Shown piece after piece: positions 1 through 5,161 of a stretch of 5,573 nucleotides of DNA (the stretch's first letter is position 1; each line of letters opens with the position of its first letter). A model generated the notes under the pieces. The model was not told where the DNA came from. It saw only the letters and a program-made list of their open reading frames with translations, and did no database searches. The translations under genes were made by a program, and so were the position numbers. This DNA is from Coriobacteriales bacterium (GTDB taxonomy: Bacteria > Actinomycetota > Coriobacteriia > Coriobacteriales > UBA8131), in contig JAISPK010000035.1 of assembly GCA_031274985.1 (NCBI GenBank), forward strand, positions 1-5,573, given 5' to 3'.

Positions 1-2331
1 TCGATACTACCGCTGGCCTCCGCCAATTCGGTGGCCCGGCGCGAGGCAAACGTCAGACTGGTTCCTGCGATTGAGGCGTTGTTCTCCCAAAACGGTTTAA
101 GCAAAGAGGACCTGAGCTGCGTTGTCTGCGGTAGAGGTCCCGGCTCATTTACCGGCGTGCGCATTGCTGTAGCAACGGCAAAGGGTATTGCTGCGGGGCT
201 CGGTGTTCCCCTGTTTGGAGTCGCTACACCGGATGCCCTGGCCTGGCAAGCGTGGGAACAAGGCATCAGAGGCAACGTGGCAGTGCTGTCTGACGCCATG
301 AGAGGCGAGATCTATCCCGCTCAATACATCCTGGACGAACAGGGGGCGCAGCGTAAAGACCCGCTGACGGTTATCAAGGCGGAGGCTCTGGCAGAAAAGT
401 GGTCAGACGCCCGCGCTCAATCCGAACAACCGCTCACCCTCATGGGTGACGCGCTTTACAAGCACGGGGAGCTCTTTGCGTCTTTTACCTGGCTCGACGA
501 GACCTTTTGGTACCCTCAGGGAACCGGGCTTCTCAAGGCTTTTGAGGCCCTGCCAGAAACGGCCAAAGAAAGCGGGAGCATCGCGACGCTCCTGCCCCTG
601 TATGTCAGGCTTTCTGACGCGGAAGAAAACGAACGCAGGCGGCTCGCTGCCGGCGGCGAGATTGCTCAAGGAGCGCTCACCGCTCTTCCTGCGTCCGGGG
701 TTGCCTGGCCGCTCCAAGCCGGGCAGTTGAGCTTTAGGCCGGCTGCTCTGAGCGACTTTACCAAAATGTTTGAGCTTGAGCAGCGCATCAGCGCGTTTAA
801 GGATGAGTTTGGCAAGCCAAACCACAGCTGGTGGGTCTGCTACGAGGCAGATACTCTGGTTGGCTACGGGGGCGGCGGGCTCATTGACAGTCAGATGCAT
901 GTCCATGACCTGGTGGTGAACAGATCGTATCGCAGGCGTGGCGTTGCTCGAAAACTCCTCGGCCTCTTAGCGCAGGATGCCATGGACTGGGGAGCCGTGG
1001 AGCTCACGCTTGAGGTGAGGGTGAGCAACGATGCGGCGCAAGCGCTCTACAAGAAGTGCGGCCTTCAGACGGTGGGAAGCCGCAAGGCGTACTTCGCGCC
1101 CCGTCAGTCCGGCGAGCCCCGGGAGGACGCGCTCATCATGACGGGAGCAGTAGAGGGCGCCTGTGTCGAAATCGGGACGAACCGAAACACCCTCGAAGCA
1201 CCTGCTGAACCACCTCTCAAAACACCTCTCGAAGCACCTGCTGAAGCACCACTCGAAGCACCTGCTGCGGGAGCTTCTCATGACCTAGAAACGCCCCATC
1301 CGCTCATTCTCGCCCTGGAAAGCTCCTGCGATGAAACCGCGGCAGCTCTCGTGGACGGAAGCGGGCGCCTGCTCAGCAATGTGGTGGCGAGCCAAACAGA
1401 TTTTCACGCCCGCTTTGGCGGGGTTGTGCCGGAGATTGCTTCGCGCAAGCACACGGAAGCAATCTATCCTACGGTCATGGAGGCTATGGGCACGTGCAGT
1501 TGGCAGGATCTGGATGCCATCGCGGTGACCTATGCTCCCGGGCTGGTGGGCGCGCTGGTGGTAGGGCTGGCGTTTGCCAAGGGGCTCAGCTGGGCCACGG
1601 GTGTTTCCCTCATTAAAGTCGATCACCTTGAGGGGCATATTTATGCCAACCGGTTTGCAAAGGCTCAAGATTCCTATTATCTGGATTCGGAAAAACTGCG
1701 CCCGCCCTTTGTAATTGCGCTGCTCTCCGGTGGCAACACGATGTTGGTATACGTGCGCAACTGGGGAGAGTACGAGGTACTGGGCCAAACGCTTGACGAC
1801 GCGGTAGGCGAGGCCTACGATAAAGTGGCTAAGGCGCTGGGGCTGGGCTACCCCGGCGGTCCAATCATCGCGCGCCTCGCGTCAGAAGGAAACCCGCAGG
1901 CGATTGCCTTTCCCCGGGCTTTGCTGCATTCAGGCGACTACCGGTTTTCGCTTTCGGGGCTTAAAACCGCGGTGCTTACGGCAATCCGCGAGCAGACTGC
2001 CGCCGGAACGCTGAATCTTGCAGATATGGCTGCATCTTTTGAGCAGGCGGTCATAGAAGTGCAGGTTGCCAAAGCGCTCAAGGCCTGCAATAACCTCAAG
2101 GTAAAGACCTTTTGCATCGGCGGCGGTGTGGCCGCAAACAAAGCCCTGCGGAAAGCCTATAAGGCAGCCCTGGAGCCCGAGGGTATCGAGGTTCTGTTTC
2201 CGCCGGAGCTTGCCTGCACGGACAATGCCGCTATGATAGCCGCCGTTGCGCTCGATAGATATTCTCTGGAGAAGTTTGCCTGCCTGAGTGATGACGCCGC
2301 TGCGCAGAGCCACCTCGAACAAGCGTATTGA
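1..2331 (+). CDS. tsaD: TsaB-RimI-TsaD fusion protein (t6A37 tRNA modification plus N-acetyltransferase), 5' partial
   Basis: The reading frame is open from the window edge, so the real start lies upstream. The GTG at 31 is not a convincing start because TsaB-like sequence continues before it. Numbering from that GTG: residues 1-230 are TsaB, with the GRGPGSFTGVR motif at 34-44. Residues 233-370 are a GNAT acetyltransferase of the RimI type, with the acetyl-CoA-binding RRRGVA at 301-306 and VSNDAAQALYKKCG at 331-344. Residues 371-423 are a linker with LEAP repeats. Residues 424-766 are a full-length TsaD: ESSCDETAA from 430, metal ligands H532, H536 (HLEGH) and D731, SGGNT at 566-570, DDAVGEAYDK at 589-598 and GGGVAANK at 697-704. 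From family knowledge, TsaD with TsaB and TsaE transfers threonylcarbamoyl to A37 of ANN-decoding tRNAs, and RimI acetylates the N-terminus of ribosomal protein S18. All visible key residues are intact. TsaE and TsaC are not in this window. Confidence 0.95.
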   Translation, partial: SILPLASANSVARREANVRLVPAIEALFSQNGLSKEDLSCVVCGRGPGSFTGVRIAVATAKGIAAGLGVPLFGVATPDALAWQAWEQGIRGNVAVLSDAMRGEIYPAQYILDEQGAQRKDPLTVIKAEALAEKWSDARAQSEQPLTLMGDALYKHGELFASFTWLDETFWYPQGTGLLKAFEALPETAKESGSIATLLPLYVRLSDAEENERRRLAAGGEIAQGALTALPASGVAWPLQAGQLSFRPAALSDFTKMFELEQRISAFKDEFGKPNHSWWVCYEADTLVGYGGGGLIDSQMHVHDLVVNRSYRRRGVARKLLGLLAQDAMDWGAVELTLEVRVSNDAAQALYKKCGLQTVGSRKAYFAPRQSGEPREDALIMTGAVEGACVEIGTNRNTLEAPAEPPLKTPLEAPAEAPLEAPAAGASHDLETPHPLILALESSCDETAAALVDGSGRLLSNVVASQTDFHARFGGVVPEIASRKHTEAIYPTVMEAMGTCSWQDLDAIAVTYAPGLVGALVVGLAFAKGLSWATGVSLIKVDHLEGHIYANRFAKAQDSYYLDSEKLRPPFVIALLSGGNTMLVYVRNWGEYEVLGQTLDDAVGEAYDKVAKALGLGYPGGPIIARLASEGNPQAIAFPRALLHSGDYRFSLSGLKTAVLTAIREQTAAGTLNLADMAASFEQAVIEVQVAKALKACNNLKVKTFCIGGGVAANKALRKAYKAALEPEGIEVLFPPELACTDNAAMIAAVALDRYSLEKFACLSDDAAAQSHLEQAY
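1192..1263 (+). repeat. 12-bp tandem repeat encoding the [L/A]-E-A-P linker between RimI and TsaD
   Basis: Six 12-bp units run in frame and encode LEAP, AEPP, LKTP, LEAP, AEAP and LEAP, followed by a degenerate AAGA. The unit CTCGAAGCACCT occurs exactly at 1192, 1228 and 1252; the others differ by a few bases. The Pro/Ala/Glu-rich sequence is likely an extended flexible spacer between folded domains. The near-identity of the units suggests growth by slippage or unequal recombination, so length may vary between strains. Confidence 0.85.
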
Positions 2332-2339
2332 TAAACGAA

Positions 2340-2357
2340 GCGCTAGTAGCGTATTTT
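2340..2357 (+). terminator. Weak hairpin with short T-rich tail at the convergent gene ends
   Basis: CGCT (2341-2344) and AGCG (2348-2351) can pair around a 3-nt loop, with a possible G-U pair added, followed by TATTTT. It starts nine bases after the fusion gene's stop and overlaps the stop codon of the minus-strand gene. The stem is short, so this is at best a weak intrinsic terminator; no stronger one is seen between the two genes. Confidence 0.25.
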
Positions 2358-3770
2358 GAAATGCGTCCGGCGCGCCCTCTTTTGAGTTGAACGCACGTTA
2401 GCAAAGAGGCCGATAATGCAAGCCAACTGCACAATGGCAATGGCTACTAAGATCGGCGTCCAGGAAATACTGGAGTTGTGCAGCGAACTATCCAGATACT
2501 GGGACAGTATCAGCAAAGAGGTGCTCACAACGCCAAGGACGATATTGGCCACTCCCATTGCAAGTGCAGCAGTACTCAGCGTAGCGGTTGAACTGGCAAT
2601 GAGCGAAGTATCAGACATGCGCTGCCTGAGAGAGACAAGAGCGGAGACGCACATAATCAGAGAGAGAAAAACCAGGCCTGCGTTTACCGCGATGAGATTG
2701 CCCTTGTCGTCTATCATCATCGAAGCCTGAGGAATCTCCTGTTGCTCAATGAGCTGCTCCTCCGTGATTGTGGAGGTGCGGGGAGTCGGAGGTACGGGGA
2801 TAGTCACGGCTTCACCGGTCCAACTCTCAGGAGCAGGCTCCATTGCGGTGGCACTGGGGGCAACCGTTTTCTCAGTGGCGGGTGGAGCCCCCACGCCAAA
2901 AAGCGGCTTGTCGTCGCCGCCGGGCAGATTGATGAGCTCAAGGGTGACAACAAACGTCTCTATCTTTAAGGCTGAGAGCTCTCCCGCGGTGAGACGAGAA
3001 TCAATGTAGGCGCTTCCGGTTGAGAGAAAGAGGGAGAGTTCAAACGAGCGCGTGAGTGCGTGAGGCTCATCTCCCAGGTCTGCGTTCCAGGAGAGCGTGT
3101 CGGTATCGGCAAGAAGGAGGGTGTTGTTGGCAAAGCTGAATCCATCAGGCAGGTCTCCAACAACGGCAATGGGGAGGGCGAATTGCTGAGGGCTGTAGGG
3201 GAGGCCGCATACTTCGAGGAGCTTATTGATCTTGTTGACGAGAGCGAGAACCTTGTTGAGAGGGTCGCTCTCCCTGAAGCTTGCGAGGAGCTTGTCCTCT
3301 CCAATGGTTGTGCTGTCGGTGCATATAACGCTGGCTCCATCGGCCTGGCGAAGGGCGATGCGCAGATCTTCGAGCGCTTTACCAAGATCGATAAGCGCAA
3401 GTAATTTTTCTTGGGCAGAAGGGGCGGGCTTGTTTGGGTTGCCCGGGTTGGTTGGATCGGTAGTGTCCGGATTAGTTGGATCGGTAGTGCCCGGGTCACC
3501 CGGATTACCGGTATTGCCTGAATTGCCCGGATTGCCCGGAGTACCTGAGTTGCCCGGGTTGCCGGGACCGTCCGGGCCACCCGGATTACCGGAATTATCC
3601 GGATTTCCCGGATTGCCTTGATCGGCCGGGTTGATTGACTGAGCTTGCAGTGTTTGTTCGGAGGTCAGCCCCTCAGAAGACAGCTCATCGGCGATGATTT
3701 GCGGAGCAATAGCAAAAAACATGCTCGTTGCGAGCATGAGTGCTAAAAATCCTGAAATAATCTTCTTCAC
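2343..3770 (-). CDS. Exported collagen-like (Gly-X-Y) protein with three C-terminal membrane helices, function unknown
   Basis: I do not recognise this 475-residue protein as a named family. The GTG at 3770 is chosen as start because AAGGGGA lies six bases upstream and it gives a clean signal peptide (MKKIISGFLALMLATSMFFA, cleavage near 20-28). A TTG at 3803 would add 11 residues but has a poor ribosome binding site. Residues 52-96 are about 15 G-X-Y-like triplets (GNP, GNS, GDP, with two Asp in the Gly position), followed by two TTDPTNP repeats. Residues 120-310 form an unrecognised, probably extracellular region with cysteines at 150 and 188 that could form a disulfide. A Pro/Thr/Ala-rich stretch follows (about 295-330). 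Hydrophobic helices lie near 359-381, 396-425 and 439-459, and the tail KRARR is basic. Charges fit an outside N-terminal region and a cytoplasmic C-terminus. A cell-surface or envelope role is inferred; no sorting motif or enzyme motif is visible. Confidence 0.85.
   Translation of the reverse strand: MKKIISGFLALMLATSMFFAIAPQIIADELSSEGLTSEQTLQAQSINPADQGNPGNPDNSGNPGGPDGPGNPGNSGTPGNPGNSGNTGNPGDPGTTDPTNPDTTDPTNPGNPNKPAPSAQEKLLALIDLGKALEDLRIALRQADGASVICTDSTTIGEDKLLASFRESDPLNKVLALVNKINKLLEVCGLPYSPQQFALPIAVVGDLPDGFSFANNTLLLADTDTLSWNADLGDEPHALTRSFELSLFLSTGSAYIDSRLTAGELSALKIETFVVTLELINLPGGDDKPLFGVGAPPATEKTVAPSATAMEPAPESWTGEAVTIPVPPTPRTSTITEEQLIEQQEIPQASMMIDDKGNLIAVNAGLVFLSLIMCVSALVSLRQRMSDTSLIASSTATLSTAALAMGVANIVLGVVSTSLLILSQYLDSSLHNSSISWTPILVAIAIVQLACIIGLFANVRSTQKRARRTHFKIRY
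3441..3617 (-). repeat. Collagen-like G-X-Y and TTDPTNP coding repeats
   Basis: This stretch encodes the low-complexity stalk of the exported protein. About 15 triplets begin mostly with Gly and end mostly with Pro, then the peptide TTDPTNP occurs twice. The two copies of the latter share the exact 15-base plus-strand string GTTGGATCGGTAGTG at 3451-3465 and 3475-3489, a 24-base period. Such repeats in bacterial surface proteins usually form extended rods and vary in length between strains. Whether this one forms a triple helix is unknown; it is short. Confidence 0.8.
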
Positions 3771-3776
3771 CGTCAG

Positions 3777-3783
3777 TCCCCTT
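3777..3783 (-). promoter_or_regulatory. Ribosome binding site deciding the GTG start of the collagen-like protein
   Basis: On the minus strand AAGGGGA precedes the GTG at 3770 with a six-base spacer, near the ideal distance. This favours the GTG over the TTG at 3803, which has only a weak TAGG-type sequence upstream and would add a charged and Trp-containing extension in front of the signal peptide. Confidence 0.65.
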
Positions 3784-3833
3784 GACGAAGGTCCCCATAT
3801 CAATTAACTGCAATACCTAAAGCCACGGATATG

Positions 3834-3860
3834 TTAGCATATCAAGTAGCACAATGCTAG
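3834..3860. promoter_or_regulatory. Inverted repeat in the divergent promoter region, possible operator
   Basis: TAGCAT at 3835-3840 and ATGCTA at 3854-3859 are perfect 6-bp inverted half-sites with centres about 19 bp apart (near two helical turns). They overlap the candidate promoters of both divergent genes, which is the layout of a dimeric regulator's operator. It could also be chance or a leader hairpin; no regulator gene sits beside it. Confidence 0.3.
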
Positions 3861-3864
3861 CGAA
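3836..3864 (-). promoter_or_regulatory. Candidate promoter for the collagen-like gene (extended -10)
   Basis: On the minus strand an extended -10, TGATATGCT (3836-3844), lies 17 bases after a weak -35, TTCGCT (3859-3864). It would give a leader of roughly 55-60 bases before the GTG at 3770. The -35 matches consensus at only about three positions, so the case rests on the TGn-TATnnT element and its location. Confidence 0.3.
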
Positions 3865-3874
3865 AAAGTAAAAT
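3846..3874 (+). promoter_or_regulatory. Candidate guaA promoter
   Basis: TAAAAT at 3869-3874 matches the -10 consensus at five of six positions. GTAGCA at 3846-3851, 17 bases upstream, is a poor -35. Transcription would begin near 3881, giving a leader of about 67 bases. I see no purine riboswitch core in this leader. Confidence 0.35.
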
Positions 3875-3938
3875 CAAATTGAGACTCGGGCATTTCTACA
3901 AGCAATTCTTTGCTGAGCGCGATAAAAGGGCCAAAAAT

Positions 3939-3943
3939 GGAGG
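3939..3943 (+). promoter_or_regulatory. Ribosome binding site of guaA
   Basis: GGAGG sits four bases before the ATG at 3948. The spacing is slightly short, but this is the strongest Shine-Dalgarno sequence upstream of the ATP-pyrophosphatase domain. It favours 3948 over the non-ATG-like extension starting at 3879 and over the internal ATG at 4014, which lacks a good site. The ATG at 3937 overlapping it meets a stop after four codons. Confidence 0.7.
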
Positions 3944-3947
3944 ATGT

Positions 3948-4967
3948 ATGAACACAATAATTGCTGACACAACCGAGCAGGGGCTTGCTGGAACAAACAA
4001 GCGCCCTGAGAGCATGCAGCGCATCAATACCGCCGAGCTGGCCGAGGCGTTTATTGCTGAGCAGGTCAAAGCCGTGCAGGCTCAAGTCAAAGACAAAAAG
4101 GTGCTGCTCGCTCTGTCGGGCGGCGTTGACTCCAGTGTGGTTGCGGCCTTGCTGATTAGGGCTATTGGCGAGCAACTGGTTTGCGTGCACGTTAATCATG
4201 GCCTATTGCGCAAGGGTGAGCCGGAGCAGGTCGTCAGGATCTTTCGTGAGGAGCTCGGAGCTAATCTCGTTTACGTTGATGCCATCGATCGTTTCCTGGA
4301 CAAACTTGCCGGTGTGGCTGAACCTGAGACAAAGCGCAAGATCATCGGCGAGGAGTTCATCCGCGTTTTTGAGGAGGAGGCTCGCAAGCTGGACGGCATC
4401 GAGTTTCTGGCGCAGGGTACCATCTATCCCGACATTTTGGAGAGCGGTCCGGTTAAGGCGCACCACAACGTGGGAGGGCTTCCCGAGGACATGGACTTTG
4501 AGCTGGTAGAGCCGGTGAAGCTGCTCTTTAAGGACGAGGTTCGTGTTGTGGGGCGCGCACTGGGACTGCCCGAGAATATGGTAGAGCGCCAACCCTTCCC
4601 CGGGCCGGGTCTTGGAGTGCGTTGTCTCGGAGCAATCACGCGCGAGAGGCTGGAATGTGTGCGTGAGTCTGACGCGATTTTGCGCGAGGAGTTTGAGCGT
4701 GCCGGGCTTGCCGGCAAGGTGTGGCAATACTTTACCGCTGTTCCGGACTTCAAGTCGGTAGGCGTGCGCAACGACCTACGAAGTTTTGAGTATCCCGTGA
4801 TAATCCGCGCCATTAACACTATCGATGCCATGAACGCCACAATTGAGCGACTCGACTACGAGTTGCTGGAACTCATCACCGAGCGCATCACCTCAGAAGT
4901 GCCTCATGTGAATCGCGTTCTCTACGATCTTACGCCCAAGCCTACGGGTACGATTGAGTGGGAGTAG
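3948..4967 (+). CDS. guaA: GMP synthase ATP-pyrophosphatase subunit (no glutamine amidotransferase domain)
   Basis: This 339-residue protein activates XMP with ATP and aminates it to GMP, the last step of de novo guanine nucleotide synthesis, in the cytoplasm. The pyrophosphatase P-loop SGGVDSS is at residues 57-63, QGTIYPDILESG at 156-167, HHNVGGLP at 172-179, FKDEVR near 194-199, RQPFPGPGLGVR at 214-225, and the family's C-terminal signature ends in TIEWE. Most bacterial GuaA proteins are about 510-525 residues because a class I glutaminase domain of about 200 residues comes first. Here only about 45 unrelated residues precede the P-loop domain, and the DNA upstream carries a divergent gene, not a frameshifted glutaminase. 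The loop between ESG and HHNVGG is short, as I recall for archaeal two-subunit enzymes. Ammonia must therefore come from a separate glutaminase subunit encoded elsewhere, or be used directly; neither is visible. The subunit assignment is secure; the ammonia source is inferred. Confidence 0.95.
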   Translation: MNTIIADTTEQGLAGTNKRPESMQRINTAELAEAFIAEQVKAVQAQVKDKKVLLALSGGVDSSVVAALLIRAIGEQLVCVHVNHGLLRKGEPEQVVRIFREELGANLVYVDAIDRFLDKLAGVAEPETKRKIIGEEFIRVFEEEARKLDGIEFLAQGTIYPDILESGPVKAHHNVGGLPEDMDFELVEPVKLLFKDEVRVVGRALGLPENMVERQPFPGPGLGVRCLGAITRERLECVRESDAILREEFERAGLAGKVWQYFTAVPDFKSVGVRNDLRSFEYPVIIRAINTIDAMNATIERLDYELLELITERITSEVPHVNRVLYDLTPKPTGTIEWE

Positions 4968-4975
4968 TTGCAATT

Positions 4976-4991
4976 CCAGCTAAGGTGCTGG
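4976..4991 (+). terminator. Hairpin just after guaA, possible terminator without a T tract
   Basis: CCAGC (4976-4980) and GCTGG (4987-4991) form a perfect 5-bp stem with a 6-base loop, starting nine bases after the guaA stop. It is followed by TAGATGGG, not a T run, so it is not a standard intrinsic terminator. It could protect the transcript 3' end or be incidental. Confidence 0.25.
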
Positions 4992-5014
4992 TAGATGGGC
5001 TAGTGGCGGTTGCG

Positions 5015-5034
5015 TTGATAGCAATTTGATAGCA
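5015..5034. repeat. Perfect 9-bp direct repeat with an 11-bp period
   Basis: TTGATAGCA occurs at 5015-5023 and again at 5026-5034, separated by two bases. The 11-bp period would place both copies on the same face of the helix, as in paired protein-binding sites. No function is shown, and two copies in this AT-richer spacer could arise by a simple duplication. Confidence 0.6.
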
Positions 5035-5066
5035 GAATTTCTGTTCGGTGCGGCTTGGCTGTTGTA

Positions 5067-5083
5067 TCTAGCGGCTTGCTAGA
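5067..5083. repeat. Inverted repeat / hairpin TCTAGC-GCTAGA
   Basis: TCTAGC (5067-5072) and GCTAGA (5078-5083) are perfect 6-bp arms around a 5-base loop. It lies between two converging genes. It is followed on the plus strand by CCCCTTT and on the minus strand by TACAAC, so it is not a clear intrinsic terminator in either direction. Confidence 0.5.
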
Positions 5084-5096
5084 CCCCTTTCGATAC

Positions 5097-5121
5097 GTTA
5101 GCGACCTGAGTCGCGTGTAAC
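5097..5121. repeat. Bulged inverted repeat / hairpin before the end of the unknown minus-strand gene
   Basis: GCGAC (5101-5105) and GTCGC (5110-5114) pair around the 4-base loop CTGA. The outer GTTA (5097-5100) and TAAC (5118-5121) pair as well, leaving a 3-base bulge. It lies 41 bases beyond the stop of the minus-strand gene and may form part of its transcript end, though no T tract follows. Confidence 0.5.
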
Positions 5122-5161
5122 CGCTTCACTCTTAGTGCAATAATCGTTCTCATGTTTACGA

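Noticed and set aside
31..33. GTG as the real start of the TsaB-RimI-TsaD gene
   Set aside because: The frame is open to position 1, and the GTG falls beside residues that align with the interior of TsaB; the conserved N-terminal strand would be missing.
1285..1788. Minus-strand 167-residue frame under TsaD
   Set aside because: It lies wholly antisense to the conserved TsaD catalytic core and shows no recognisable domain.
2966..3580. Minus-strand 204-residue frame rich in Ala, Thr and Arg
   Set aside because: It overlaps the collagen-like protein on the same strand in another frame and shows only composition-driven sequence.
3441..3617. CRISPR array
   Set aside because: The repeats are short, in frame and encode G-X-Y and TTDPTNP; there are no constant repeats of 24-40 bp with unique spacers.
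3226..3621. Plus-strand 131-residue frame rich in G-L-P
   Set aside because: It is the mirror of the minus-strand Gly-X-Y repeat, with no ribosome binding site or signal peptide; the minus-strand protein explains the region.
3879..3947. 23-residue N-terminal extension of guaA
   Set aside because: The first codon lacks a good ribosome binding site, whereas the ATG at 3948 has GGAGG upstream; the extension shows no similarity to the GMP synthase family.
3771..3947. Purine riboswitch or other known riboswitch upstream of guaA
   Set aside because: I could not find the conserved loop and junction sequences, and the likely leader is only about 67 bases.
5040..5125. tRNA-like or small RNA gene in the spacer after guaA
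   Set aside because: The hairpins do not assemble into a cloverleaf, and there is no T-loop GGTTCNANNC sequence or matching acceptor stem.
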